In this document: one piece after another, positions 28,646 to 36,972 of the stretch
Position numbering within the stretch: position 1 is the stretch's first letter
Layout of the letters: each line of letters opens with the position of its first letter
Origin: Actinocatenispora rupis
GTDB taxonomy: Bacteria > Actinomycetota > Actinomycetes > Mycobacteriales > Micromonosporaceae
Direction of reading: 5' to 3'
Length of the DNA stretch: 64,000 bases
NCBI RefSeq assembly: GCF_016861975.1
Contig: NZ_BOMB01000007.1
Span: 165,126-229,125 of the forward strand
Notes under the pieces: generated by a model
Database searches by the model: none
The model's input: only the letters and a program-made list of their open reading frames with translations
Told to the model about the DNA's origin: nothing
Position numbers and translations under genes: made by a program

Positions 28646-28705
28646 CTTCATGACCCCTGCCACTCCTTCTGGTACGGGGTGGGCGGGGCGGCGAGAATCG
28701 TTGGG

Positions 28706-29143
28706 GTGACACGGTATGTGGGGCCTGCGGGGTACGAGTTCGACGACGCCGTCGGGCGGGTGGACCGGGACGCACTGTGGGCGTTCCTGTCGACGGAGGC
28801 GTACTGGGGGCGGACCCGGACGCGGGCGGTGGTGGACGGTCAGGTCGACGGGTCGTGGCGGGTCGTCGGGGCGTACGAGACGGCGTCGGGGCGGATGGTC
28901 GGGTTCGCGCGGGCGTTGTCCGACGGCGTGTCCCTGGCGTACCTGGCGGACGTGTACGTGCTGGCCGAGTGTCGCGGGCGCGGGCTCGGGGTGGGGCTGG
29001 TCGACGCGATGATCGAGCGGGGTCCGGGCGCGCACCTGCGCTGGATGCTGCACACCGACGACGCGCACGGCCTGTACCGCCGGTTCGGCTTCGCTGAGCC
29101 GGATTCCCGCTACCTCGAACGGCCGAAGAACTACCGCGAGTAG
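28706..29143 (+). CDS. GNAT-family N-acetyltransferase
   Basis: 145-residue GNAT protein. Motif A is AYLADVYVLAECRGRGLGVGLVDAMI (about residues 75-100), followed by MLHTDDAHGLYRRFGF. GTG 28706 follows TTGGG and begins at the family start TRYVGPAGYEF. Such short GNATs acetylate small amines or proteins; the substrate is unknown. Its last 13 bp overlap the convergent NUDIX gene. Confidence 0.87.
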   Translation: MTRYVGPAGYEFDDAVGRVDRDALWAFLSTEAYWGRTRTRAVVDGQVDGSWRVVGAYETASGRMVGFARALSDGVSLAYLADVYVLAECRGRGLGVGLVDAMIERGPGAHLRWMLHTDDAHGLYRRFGFAEPDSRYLERPKNYRE

Positions 29144-29685
29144 GACCAGGCCGTCATCTGTCCATTGTGGAACGGCATGACGAGGTGGAACGGTACCGGA
29201 TCGGCGTCGAACACCATCGGCAGGAAGAGGCTGTCGCTGGGCCACATCGGCACCGGGTCGGCGGGCGGCCGCGCCGGGTCGACCGGCAACCGGTCCAGCG
29301 GTACCCATTCGAGGGTGCCCTCGTCGTTGCCGGCGTGCGGATCGCCGTGCCAGCGCGGGATCCGGAACAGGAAGCCGAACCAGTCCTCGCCGCCCTTGCC
29401 GAAGCCGGGCCAGGAGATCGTGCCGCGCAGCGACATCTCGTCGACCACGAGGCCCGACTCCTCGCGGATCTCGCGCCGCATCCCGGCCGCGACGTCCTCG
29501 TCCGGTTCGAGCTTGCCGCCGAGACCGTTGTAGTACCCGCGGTGCACGTCGTCGGGGCGCTTGTTGCGGTGGATCATCAGCACCCGGCGTCCGTCCGTGA
29601 CGTACCCGAGGGTGGCGAGGATGGGGCGCAGCACGCGGAGGATTCTGCCACGGCGCCCCGGCGCGTCCGGATCGCCGTGCCCCAT
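29131..29685 (-). CDS. NUDIX hydrolase (8-oxo-dGTP diphosphatase-like)
   Basis: 184-residue NUDIX protein; the NUDIX box is complete, running from GKLEPDEDVAAGMRREIREE to SGL with the catalytic REEXG residues. The RVLMIHRNKRPDDVHRGYYNGLGGKLE lead-in is characteristic of MutT/MTH1-like 8-oxo-dGTP hydrolases. ATG 29685 gives 16 extra residues before the fold; GTG 29634 is the other likely start, but neither has a clear ribosome site. Convergent with the GNAT gene and divergent from threonine dehydratase. Confidence 0.88.
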   Translation of the reverse strand: MGHGDPDAPGRRGRILRVLRPILATLGYVTDGRRVLMIHRNKRPDDVHRGYYNGLGGKLEPDEDVAAGMRREIREESGLVVDEMSLRGTISWPGFGKGGEDWFGFLFRIPRWHGDPHAGNDEGTLEWVPLDRLPVDPARPPADPVPMWPSDSLFLPMVFDADPVPFHLVMPFHNGQMTAWSYSR

Positions 29686-29743
29686 GCTGGGACCGCCCCC
29701 GCCCGCCGCCGGCCCCGCCCGCCGCGCCTGCGACGATGCGGAC

Positions 29744-30979
29744 GTGTCAGACAAGACCGTACTGGTCGGCCACGACGAGGTGGCCGCCGCCGCAGCGGAG
29801 ATGGCCGGCGTCCTGCGTACCACTCCGCTCCAGCCGGTCCGCCCGCTCGCCGAGGCCATCGGCGGCCCGGCGTACCTGAAGTGCGAGCAGTTGCAGCACG
29901 GCGGCTCGTTCAAGGTACGCGGCGCGCTGTGCCGGATCGCCCGCCTGACGCCGGCCGAGCGGGCTCGCGGTGTGGTCGCGGCCAGCGCCGGCAACCACGC
30001 GCAGGGCGTCGCCCTCGCCGCCGAACGCCTCGGCGCCCGCGCCACCGTCTTCATGCCGGCCGGCGCGCCGCTGCCGAAGGTCGCCGCCACCCAGGGGTAC
30101 GGCGCCACCGTCGAACTCGTCGGCGCCACGGTCGAGGACGCGCTCACCGCCGCCCGGGCGTACGCGGAACGGACCGGCGCGGTGTTCGTGCACCCGTTCG
30201 ACCATCCGGACGTGATCGCCGGGCAGGGCACGATCGGCCTGGAGATCCTCGCCCAGTACCCGGAGGTGCGCACGATCCTCGTCGCGGTCGGCGGCGGCGG
30301 GCTGCTGTCCGGGGTGGCCGCGGCGGTCAAGCCGGTCCGGCCGGACGTCAAGGTGTTCGGGGTGCAGGCCGCGGGCGCCGCCGCGTACCCGCCGTCGCTG
30401 GCCGCCGGCACTCCCGTCAGCCTCGACCGGTACGCCACGATCGCCGACGGCATCGCGGTCGGCCGCCCCGGCGACCTCACGTTCCAGCACGTCCGGACGT
30501 ACGCCGACGGCGTGGTCACGGTGTCCGACGAGGACATCTCCCGGACCCTGCTGCTGTTGCTCGAACGCAGCAAGATCGTCGCCGAGCCGGCCGGCGCCGC
30601 CGGGGTCGCCGCGCTCCAGGCGTTCCCGCACGGCTTCGAGCCGCCCGTCGTCGCGGTGCTGTCCGGTGGCAACATCGACCCGCTGCTGCTCGTCAAGCAG
30701 ATCGAGTACGGGCTCACCGCCGCCGGCCGGTACCTGCGGTTCACCGTGCTGTTCCCGGACCGGCCCGGCGTCCTCGCCTCGATGCTCGACATCGTCGCCG
30801 CGCAGCGCGCCAACATCCTCGACGTACTGCACCAGCGGCGCGACCCGCGGCTCGCGCTCGGCGAGGTCGCCGTCGACTTCTCCGTCGAGACGCGCGGCCC
30901 CGACCACGCCCGCGACCTGCTCGCCACGCTGCGGTCCGCCGGCTACCGCATCACCACCACCCGCGGCCCCGCCACCTGA
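29744..30979 (+). CDS. ilvA: Threonine ammonia-lyase (threonine dehydratase)
   Basis: 411-residue fold-type II PLP enzyme that deaminates threonine to 2-oxobutanoate, the entry to isoleucine synthesis. PLP Lys57 is in HGGSFKVRGA, with SAGNHAQGVA and the GGGGLLSG phosphate loop. The C-terminal ACT-like domain (about residues 325-405; LRFTVLFPDRPGVLASML) suggests allosteric control, as in short catabolic/biosynthetic TdcB-type enzymes. GTG 29744 was chosen at the start of SDKTVLVGHDEV; an upstream frame extension covers the divergent NUDIX promoter. Confidence 0.9.
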   Translation: MSDKTVLVGHDEVAAAAAEMAGVLRTTPLQPVRPLAEAIGGPAYLKCEQLQHGGSFKVRGALCRIARLTPAERARGVVAASAGNHAQGVALAAERLGARATVFMPAGAPLPKVAATQGYGATVELVGATVEDALTAARAYAERTGAVFVHPFDHPDVIAGQGTIGLEILAQYPEVRTILVAVGGGGLLSGVAAAVKPVRPDVKVFGVQAAGAAAYPPSLAAGTPVSLDRYATIADGIAVGRPGDLTFQHVRTYADGVVTVSDEDISRTLLLLLERSKIVAEPAGAAGVAALQAFPHGFEPPVVAVLSGGNIDPLLLVKQIEYGLTAAGRYLRFTVLFPDRPGVLASMLDIVAAQRANILDVLHQRRDPRLALGEVAVDFSVETRGPDHARDLLATLRSAGYRITTTRGPAT

Positions 30980-31108
30980 CCCGCCCCACGCCCCGCCGCC
31001 GTCCGATACACCGCGCGCCCGAATCGGTCGCCTCACCCGCCGCCGCCGTCGTCGTCGTCCGGATCCCGGGTACACCGCGCCCCCGGAACCGGCCGCCGCT
31101 GATCCGGC

Positions 31109-32332
31109 TCATGCCTGGCTGTCGTCGGGATCGGGGCCTGTGTACACGGCGCGCGGCCGGAACCGGAACCGGTGCCGGTACTCCTCGACCGTGTGCCCGA
31201 TCAGCCCCGCCACCCGGCCGAGCGTGAACACCGCCTCCGCGGTTCCCGGAGCGAGCCGGAACTCGGCCGCGAGTACGCCCAGGGCCAGGTCGCTGGTGGG
31301 AGCCGGGCCGCCGTGCCGGCCGACGACCTCGACCAGTTCGTCGAGCAGCCCGCCCAGCGGCGGTCCGCCGGCCGCGTCGGTGACCAGCCGCAGCAGCGCC
31401 ACCGCGCGCGGATCGGTCCCGGTGTACACCGCGTGCCCGAAGCCCGGAACCGACTCGCCGGCGGCCAACCGTTCGCCGACCAGTTCGGCGACGCCGCGGC
31501 CACCGGGTGCGAGGTCGGTGAGTACCGACTCGACGGCGCCGACGACCCCGCCGTGCAGCGCGCCGCCCAGCGTGGCCAGCCCCGCCAGCACCGCCAGGTA
31601 CGGGTCGGCCCGGACCGACGCGGCGACCCGGGTGGCCAGCGCCGACGCGGCAAGTTCGTGGTCGGCGGACAGCACGAGCGCGGCGTCGAACGCGCGCAGC
31701 TCCGGCACCGTCGGCGCCCGGTCCGTACTCGCCGCCCACAGCCGCGCCGCCACCGTCCCGTCGTGCGGCGCGGCCCGGCGCGGCAGCGTGTCGACGAGCG
31801 CGGCGATGAGCGCCCGCCCGGTCGCGGCCACCGCCGCGGGCCGCCTGTCGTACCGGAGCGGGTCGGTGGCGGCGACGGCCGCGGCGGTCACCCGGAACCG
31901 GTCCGCCGGCCGTACCGCCGCGGGCAGTCCGGTCTGCGCGGCGCGGCCGGCGATCAGCGCCTCCGTCGAGGCCGTCCACTCGGGCGCCGTGTCCGGCAGC
32001 GTGCCGGTCCACAGCAGCTCCGCGACCTGCTCGAACCCGGCGCTGCCGGCGAGCCGGGTCGCGTCGCGGCCCCGGTAGTACAGGGCGCCGGCGGGGTCGA
32101 GCAGGGACAGTTCGGTGTCGAGGACGACGTCCAGCGCGCCCGCCCGACCGCCGCGCCGGGCCCGCGCCGCCAGCCGCTGCACCTCCGCCCGGTCGAACCT
32201 TGACGTACGCGGATCGGCGCCGGGATGCCGGGTGAGCTGCCCCCGGCTGACGTACGCGTACACGGTGGCGGGTTTGACGCCGAGCAGCTGCGCCGTCTGC
32301 GCGGTGCTCAGCCAACGGGACTGGTCGGCCAT
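31109..32332 (-). CDS. Citrate synthase-family protein with N-terminal helix-turn-helix
   Basis: 407-residue fusion. Residues 6-58 form a MerR/excisionase-like helix-turn-helix (WLSTAQTAQLLGVKPATVYAYVSRGQL... RFDRAEVQRL); residues 75-395 are a citrate synthase fold with catalytic motifs GALHGGVVGAV (His) and VPGFGHAVYTGTDPRA (His), plus the active-site Asp region near the C-terminus. HTH-citrate synthases are known in actinobacteria but their role is unclear; they may be metabolite-sensing regulators or (methyl)citrate synthases. ATG 32332 starts just before the HTH. The divergent 66-bp gap holds repeated TTGAT half-sites it may bind. Confidence 0.85.
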   Translation of the reverse strand: MADQSRWLSTAQTAQLLGVKPATVYAYVSRGQLTRHPGADPRTSRFDRAEVQRLAARARRGGRAGALDVVLDTELSLLDPAGALYYRGRDATRLAGSAGFEQVAELLWTGTLPDTAPEWTASTEALIAGRAAQTGLPAAVRPADRFRVTAAAVAATDPLRYDRRPAAVAATGRALIAALVDTLPRRAAPHDGTVAARLWAASTDRAPTVPELRAFDAALVLSADHELAASALATRVAASVRADPYLAVLAGLATLGGALHGGVVGAVESVLTDLAPGGRGVAELVGERLAAGESVPGFGHAVYTGTDPRAVALLRLVTDAAGGPPLGGLLDELVEVVGRHGGPAPTSDLALGVLAAEFRLAPGTAEAVFTLGRVAGLIGHTVEEYRHRFRFRPRAVYTGPDPDDSQA

Positions 32333-32346
32333 CGGGCGATCATATG

Positions 32347-32367
32347 TTGATGCGATCAATATTGACA
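32347..32367. promoter_or_regulatory. Clustered TTGAT/ATCAA half-sites in a divergent promoter
   Basis: TTGAT-GCG-ATCAA (32347-32359) is a perfect dyad, followed directly by ATTGACA (32361-32367), so three TRTTGA-type half-sites lie within 22 bp. They sit 15 bp upstream of the HTH-citrate synthase start and 30 bp upstream of the DUF2332 start, a good place for autoregulation. Confidence 0.4.
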
Positions 32368-32398
32368 ATGTGCCCGCGCCGGACGGAGCCTGACAGGC

Positions 32399-33427
32399 AT
32401 GACCGTCGACCTGGCCCGCCGCTTCTCGTACGGGGAGCAGGAGTTCGCGACCTCGCCGCTCTACCAGCGGCTCTCCGGCATCGTCGCCGCCGACGACCGG
32501 CTGCTCGCGATCGCGGCGCACTGCCGCGCCGGCCAGCAGCCCACCAACCTCGTCTTCGCCGCCGTCCACTACCTGCTGCTCGGCGCCGACGACGCCCCCG
32601 GCCTCGCCGGCTGGTACCCGTCGCTCGGCGGCACCCGTACCCCGGACGACCCGGCGCTGACGGGCGAGTTCACCGACTTCTGCCTGGCGTACCGGGAGGA
32701 GTTGACGGCGCTGGTCGCGCGCCGGCTGGTGCAGACGAACGTGGTGAAGCGCTCCGCCGCGCTGCGCGTCGGGCTCGCCGCGATCGACGAACCGGGCCCG
32801 GTCACGCTGCTGGAGGTCGGCGCCAGCGGGGGCATCCACCTGGCCTTCGACGCGTACCGCTGCCGCATCGGCGACACCGACCTCGGCCCCGCCGACTCAC
32901 CCGTGGTGATCACGACGGAGTGGCGCTCGACGCGTCCGGTGCCGACCCGCATCCCGCTCGTCGGCGACCGGCTCGGCGTCGACCTCAACCCGATCGACCT
33001 AGCCGACGAGACCGAGCGCCGCTGGCTGCGCGCCCTCGTCTGGCCCGAGAACCTCCCGCAGTACGGGCTGCTCACCGCGGCCACCGCCGTGGTCGCCGAC
33101 CGCCGCCCGCGGATCGTGGCCGGCGACGCCGTCACCGTCCTGCCCACCCTCGATGCCGTACTGCCCACCGACCGTCCGCTGGTGGTGTGGCACGCCGCCA
33201 CCCGCGCACACGTACCGGCCGAGCGCCGCGCCGCGTTCGACGCCGCGGTGCAGGCGCTCGGCCGGCGCCGCCCCCTGTACACCGTGTCCCTCGAAACCCC
33301 CGAGGACGCGGCTGACTGGCATGCCCGACACGGCCTGTGCTACGCGCTCGAACTGCGCGCCAGCGGAGCCCCCGCCCGCCGGATCGCCGCCGTGGACGGA
33401 CACGCCAACTGGATCGAACCGCTCTGA
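32399..33427 (+). CDS. DUF2332 family protein
   Basis: 342-residue protein of the DUF2332 family. Features are the N-terminal SPLYQRLSGIVAADDRLL, QPTNLVFAAVHYLLL and a central VTLLEVGASGGIHLAFDAY segment that looks like a Rossmann/methyltransferase glycine motif, followed by LNPIDL and VVWHAATRAHVP. No experimental function is known to me. ATG 32399; divergent from the HTH-citrate synthase with a shared promoter gap. No signal peptide or membrane helix. Confidence 0.82.
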   Translation: MTVDLARRFSYGEQEFATSPLYQRLSGIVAADDRLLAIAAHCRAGQQPTNLVFAAVHYLLLGADDAPGLAGWYPSLGGTRTPDDPALTGEFTDFCLAYREELTALVARRLVQTNVVKRSAALRVGLAAIDEPGPVTLLEVGASGGIHLAFDAYRCRIGDTDLGPADSPVVITTEWRSTRPVPTRIPLVGDRLGVDLNPIDLADETERRWLRALVWPENLPQYGLLTAATAVVADRRPRIVAGDAVTVLPTLDAVLPTDRPLVVWHAATRAHVPAERRAAFDAAVQALGRRRPLYTVSLETPEDAADWHARHGLCYALELRASGAPARRIAAVDGHANWIEPL

Positions 33428-33428
33428 C

Positions 33429-33629
33429 TCAGACCGGCCGGTACGAGTAGCTGTCCTCGTTCGGCATCAGCAGCCAGAGCAGCGCGTACACGAGGACCTG
33501 GCTGCCGGGCAGGATGACCGACACGACGAACAGCAGCCGGACCAGGCCGACGGACAGACCGAACCGCCGGGCCAGACCCGCGCAGACCCCGGCGATCATG
33601 CGCCCTTCGCGCGGACGACTCAGCGCCAT
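33429..33629 (-). CDS. PspC-domain membrane protein
   Basis: 66-residue PspC-type protein: the motif RPREGRMIAGVCAGLARRFGL followed by LVRLLFVVSVILPGSQVLVYALLWLLMP, with one or two membrane helices. PspC proteins sense envelope stress and bind PspA or act as anti-sigma-like factors. ATG 33629 has GAGGGG ten bases upstream. It is only 1 bp from the stop of DUF2332 (convergent). Confidence 0.88.
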   Translation of the reverse strand: MALSRPREGRMIAGVCAGLARRFGLSVGLVRLLFVVSVILPGSQVLVYALLWLLMPNEDSYSYRPV

Positions 33630-33805
33630 CGAAACGTCACCCCTCACCGTCCCCGGCACGCCCTCGGCGCCGGTCGACACGTCCCACGCTACGGAGCGCG
33701 CCGGCCCGGGACATCCGCTCCGGGACCGATCCGCGTACCCCCGGCCCCTACGTGCCCTCACCGGGCCGACTCAGGGCACGACCCCGGATCCGACGCCCCC
33801 GTACC

Positions 33806-34050
33806 CAGCGCCGCAACCCCCGGACCAGCGACGAGACGGCCGTGGATCCGACGGCGGAGAGGGCCCGGACCCCGTGCCGCGCCGGTCTCGCACCCCGCGC
33901 GGTGAGGGCCTCGGCCTAGCGCCGTTACGGCCCCGGACCCCGCGCCGCAACGGCCCCGGCCCCAGCGCCGTGACGGTCTCGGCCCAGCGACGAGACGGCC
34001 CCGGGCAAGCGACGAGACGGCCGTGGCCCGGCGGCGAAGAAGGTCCGGAC
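33806..34050. repeat. Degenerate tandem repeats of about 22 bp
   Basis: The 471-bp gap between the PspC gene and greA is filled by variants of CAGCGCCGTGACGGCCCCGG (for example at 33806, 33826 and in four near-regular copies from about 33917 to 34030). Roughly ten degenerate copies can be traced by eye. No convincing gene lies here; frames read through it give only Arg/Pro/Gly-rich strings. Confidence 0.55.
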
Positions 34051-34055
34051 ACGAC

Positions 34056-34088
34056 GACGCCCGCCCGCGGTGGTCGCGGACGGGCGTC
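34056..34088. terminator. Terminator of greA
   Basis: GACGCCCGCCCGCG pairs with CGCGGACGGGCGTC with one C-A mismatch around a 5-nt loop, 13 bp beyond the greA stop codon on the minus strand. Confidence 0.8.
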
Positions 34089-34100
34089 GGAACGCCGGAC

Positions 34101-34601
34101 TCAGCCCTGGAACGGCTCGAAGTCGACGATCGTCACGCTGATCTCGGCACCGCTCGGCGCCGTGTAGCTGACCGTGTCGCCGGCCTTGTGCTTCAGGATC
34201 GCCTGGCCGAGCGCGGACTCCGGGCTGTACACGGTGAGGTCCGTGGTCGCGGCGATCTCCCGCGAACCGAGCAGGAACTTCTCCGTGTCGTTCGGGTCGC
34301 CGTCGAACTGGATCGTCACGACCGTGCCCGGCGCGATCACCGTACTCTTCGGCGCCTCGCCGACGCGCGCCCCGCGCAGCAGTTCCTGCAGGTAGAGGAT
34401 GCGGCCCTCCATCTTGCCCTGCTCCTCGCGGGCGGCGTGGTATCCGCCGTTCTCGCGCAGATCGCCCTCTTCGCGGCGCTCGTTGATCTCGGCGGCGATC
34501 TCGGGCCGCTTGGCGATGAGCTCGTCAAGCTCGCCCTTGAGCCGGTCATGGGCGTCCTGGGACAGCCAGGTCACAGGTGCCTCGCGGTCGGTCGTCGACA
34601 C
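34101..34601 (-). CDS. greA: Transcription elongation factor GreA
   Basis: 166-residue GreA, which stimulates RNA cleavage by backtracked RNA polymerase. The N-terminal coiled coil ([41 protein letters not shown]) carries the tip acidic residues, and the C-terminal FKBP-like domain ends in a [13 protein letters not shown] strand. GTG 34601 has AAGGAG seven bases upstream. Gene order greA-DUF4307-mca equals Rv1080c-Rv1082. Confidence 0.95.
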   Translation of the reverse strand: MSTTDREAPVTWLSQDAHDRLKGELDELIAKRPEIAAEINERREEGDLRENGGYHAAREEQGKMEGRILYLQELLRGARVGEAPKSTVIAPGTVVTIQFDGDPNDTEKFLLGSREIAATTDLTVYSPESALGQAILKHKAGDTVSYTAPSGAEISVTIVDFEPFQG

Positions 34602-34734
34602 GTGGGTACTCCTTCGTTGCGATCCTCGCCGGCGTACCGGCGTTGACTGCGAATTTTCAAAGCTAGCAGCGGAGTACACCGGAGGGTGTACCCCGGACTC
34701 ACGGATTGCGTTCGGGCTGCGCGCGACGGGACGG

Positions 34735-35160
34735 TCAGTGCCCGGGGCCGCAGCCCACGACTTCGGCTGTGTACGCCTGCCGCGACGTGTGCAGCACGTA
34801 CGACACGTCGACGGTGGTCCGGCCGGCCGGTACGCGGACCTCGCCGCGACCCACCTCGGCGCCGTCCTGGGCGCGGGACCGGACCGTACAGACCGTCGGT
34901 TTGCCGTCCGGTCGGGTGACCCGCAGGGTCATCGGCGCCGCCGACGGACCCTTCGCCGAGTCCCAGCCCACCACGTCCGCCTGGTACTCCGGCGGACCGA
35001 ACCGCTGGTAGTAGCCGAACGCCACGGCCAGCCCGGCGAGTACGACACCGCTGAGCAGTACGCCACGGGCCAGGCGCGAGGCAGCACGCCGCTCCCGCCG
35101 GTGGCCGTAGCGGCCCGGCGGGAATGTCGGCGTTGTCACGCCGCTCCGCGTGCTGGTCAC
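34735..35160 (-). CDS. DUF4307 membrane protein
   Basis: 141-residue protein with a basic N-terminus, one membrane helix (about residues 33-51) and an extracytoplasmic beta-rich domain ([13 protein letters not shown]... [25 protein letters not shown]). It matches the DUF4307 family (Rv1081c position, beside mca). Function unknown. GTG 35160 gives the MTSTRSG start; divergent from mca with a 191-bp gap. Confidence 0.87.
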   Translation of the reverse strand: MTSTRSGVTTPTFPPGRYGHRRERRAASRLARGVLLSGVVLAGLAVAFGYYQRFGPPEYQADVVGWDSAKGPSAAPMTLRVTRPDGKPTVCTVRSRAQDGAEVGRGEVRVPAGRTTVDVSYVLHTSRQAYTAEVVGCGPGH

Positions 35161-35351
35161 GATCGAGGTCCTCGCTGTGTTGAATCTCTGCAGCAGTGCT
35201 GACTCGGGTTGTCACAGGTGTCGGTCAGAATGCCTGCCGACACTCCATGATGACAGCGGTTTCGCCGCGGCGCCGGTGCCCCCCGGCCGGCGCGTCGGAT
35301 CCGTCGGCACTCGGTATGGGCTTTGTCACACCATGAGCTTGAGGAGCATTC

Positions 35352-36224
35352 GTGTCCGGTGACCTTCGCCTGATGGCGGTGCACGCGCACCCCGACGACG
35401 AGTCCAGCAAGGGCGCCGCCGCCATGGCCCGGTACGTCCACGAGGGCGTACAGGTCATGGTCGCCACCTGTACCGGTGGGGAACGCGGCGACGTGCTGAA
35501 CGAGAAGCTGGACCGGCCCGAGATCTGGCGCGACCTGCCGGCGATCCGCAGCCGCGAGATGGCCGCCGCGCGCGAGATCCTCGGCGTGCAGCAGTCCTGG
35601 TTGGGCTTCGTCGACTCCGGCTACCTGGAGAACTACACGACCGACCGGGTCGAGGAGCTGCCGGAGGACTCGTTCGCCCGGGAGCCGCTGGAGGTCGCCG
35701 CCGCCCCGCTCGTACGGTTGATCCGCGAGTTCCGCCCGCAGGTGATCACGACGTACGACGAGGAGGGCGGCTACCCGCACGCGGACCACATCATGTGCCA
35801 CCGGATCACGGTCGAGGCGTTCGAGGCGGCCGGCGATCCCGAGCGGTACAAGGAGTTCGGCGAGCCGTGGCAGCCGTCGAAGCTCTACTACAACATGGGC
35901 TTCAACAAGGAGCGCATGCTCGCCATCCACGAGGCGATGCTCGCCGCCGGCCTCGACTCGCCGTACGCGGAGGCCATCGAGAAGTGGGACTGGAGCCGCG
36001 ACAAGAGCGCCCGGGTCACCACCCGCGTCCCCTGCGGCGAGTTCTTCGGCGTACGAGACGACGCGCTGCGCGCGCACGCCACGCAGGTGGACCCGGACGG
36101 GTTCTGGTTCCGCATCCCGCTGGACATCCAGCAGAAGACGTGGCCGACCGACGACTTCGAGCTGGCCCGGTCGACGATCGAGACGTCCCTGCCGGAGGAC
36201 GACCTGTTCGCCGGTCTGCGCTGA
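35352..36224 (+). CDS. mca: Mycothiol S-conjugate amidase
   Basis: 290-residue zinc amidase that cleaves mycothiol-toxin conjugates to mercapturic acids. Zinc ligands lie in the LmbE motif AHPDDE (His13, Asp16) and in YPHADHIMCHRITVEAFEAAG. The length and the region KLYYNMGFNKERM distinguish Mca from the deacetylase MshB. GTG 35352 starts the family N-terminus. A strong hairpin follows at 36230. Confidence 0.95.
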   Translation: MSGDLRLMAVHAHPDDESSKGAAAMARYVHEGVQVMVATCTGGERGDVLNEKLDRPEIWRDLPAIRSREMAAAREILGVQQSWLGFVDSGYLENYTTDRVEELPEDSFAREPLEVAAAPLVRLIREFRPQVITTYDEEGGYPHADHIMCHRITVEAFEAAGDPERYKEFGEPWQPSKLYYNMGFNKERMLAIHEAMLAAGLDSPYAEAIEKWDWSRDKSARVTTRVPCGEFFGVRDDALRAHATQVDPDGFWFRIPLDIQQKTWPTDDFELARSTIETSLPEDDLFAGLR

Positions 36225-36229
36225 TCGTC

Positions 36230-36262
36230 GGCGGTGTCCCCGGCCGGTCCGGGGACACCGCC
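36230..36262. terminator. Perfect 14-bp terminator of mca
   Basis: GGCGGTGTCCCCGG pairs with CCGGGGACACCGCC around a 5-nt loop, 6 bp past the mca stop. Confidence 0.85.
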
Positions 36263-36354
36263 GGGTGCGTCCGTACCGGAGCGGGCCGGGGCGTACCGTT
36301 GGGTTCGCCGGCGAGGCGTCGGTGTGGCCGTGACCTGGACGCGAGCGCGGAGAG

Positions 36355-36684
36355 ATGGTGTCGACGATGTCGGTTCTCGCTGCCGGGCTGCCGTTGGCTC
36401 AGAACAACTTCGGTGACACCGAGGCCGGCGGGTTGGCCGGTCCGCTCGGTCTCGTGGTGATCGTGTTCCTGGCGATCGCGACCGTTCTGCTGATCCGGAA
36501 CATGAACCGTCGGCTACGACGGCTACCCGATCGGTTCGATTCGACAAGCACACCCGACGGGGGACTCCCACAGACGGACGATTCACGGCAGGATCACTCG
36601 GGCGAGGACCATTCGGACCAGGGTGAGGCAGTCGGTGACGTCAGCGCGGAGAGCCGGTCGGAGTCGGCCGACCAGGATCGCTGA
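36355..36684 (+). CDS. Small single-pass membrane protein downstream of mca
   Basis: 109-residue protein: one helix (about residues 28-47: GPLGLVVIVFLAIATVLLI) after a short N-terminus, then a basic patch NMNRRLRRLPDRF and a highly acidic, Ser/Asp/Glu-rich tail. It has the position and build of Rv1083 beside mca; function unknown. ATG 36355 follows GGAG closely; ATG 36367 is an alternative start. Confidence 0.75.
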   Translation: MVSTMSVLAAGLPLAQNNFGDTEAGGLAGPLGLVVIVFLAIATVLLIRNMNRRLRRLPDRFDSTSTPDGGLPQTDDSRQDHSGEDHSDQGEAVGDVSAESRSESADQDR

Positions 36685-36692
36685 CCGCCGTG

Positions 36693-36725
36693 CGCGCCGT
36701 GGTCACGCGCGGCGCGTTCTTCTTC
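36693..36725. terminator. Stem-loop with pyrimidine tract after the mca-linked membrane gene
   Basis: CGCGCCG (36693-36699) pairs with CGGCGCG (36710-36716) and is followed by TTCTTCTTC, the closest thing to a classical intrinsic terminator in the window. Confidence 0.65.
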
Positions 36726-36972
36726 ACTCTGCGGACATTTTTTCTGGTCCCGCCTTATTGCGATATGCGTGCTTCGATGCTTTAGTACCATCGATCGGGT
36801 CACATCAGCCAGTCTCCCAATTCCCATTGATACCGGACATCCCTACGCTCATTCCGGGGAGGTGCGGCTTCCTTTCTCCCTCACGAGGGGAGGAGGTGGG
36901 TTCGCAATGCGCGAGTGGTGCTGGGGCTGAGTTCCAGTCCGATTCCCGGGGCAGGTGGGAGGAGGTCAGCGA
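36726..36972 (+). promoter_or_regulatory. AT-richer promoter and structured leader of the GGDEF-EAL gene
   Basis: The 247 bp before the GGDEF-EAL start include a stretch (36735-36840) distinctly richer in A/T than its surroundings, suited to a promoter. Further down, CTCCC (36876-36880) can pair with GGGAG, and CCTTTCTCCC faces GGGGAGGAGG, burying an internal purine-rich ribosome-like site. I see no known riboswitch consensus. The real ribosome site GGGAGGAGG is seven bases before GTG 36973. Confidence 0.4.

Noticed and set aside
28336..28775. Arg/Ala/Ser-rich minus-strand frames over the 121-bp repeats
   Set aside because: They are explained by reading the structured repeat; the two copies shift phase through a one-base length difference, and no ribosome site or family likeness was seen.
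24983..29308. Very long open frame on the minus strand through kdpC-kdpE and the tandem repeat
   Set aside because: It is antisense to clear kdp genes, has Arg/Gly/His-rich unselected composition and no domain; long antisense frames are expected at this GC content.
36907..36930. Seven-residue leader peptide MREWCWG before the GGDEF-EAL gene
   Set aside because: AGGAGG is ten bases upstream so translation is possible, but one Cys and two Trp in seven codons, with no matching metabolic gene behind, is too little to claim an attenuator.
36860..36972. c-di-GMP riboswitch before the GGDEF-EAL gene
   Set aside because: Attractive because of the gene, but the conserved class I and II core sequences are absent.
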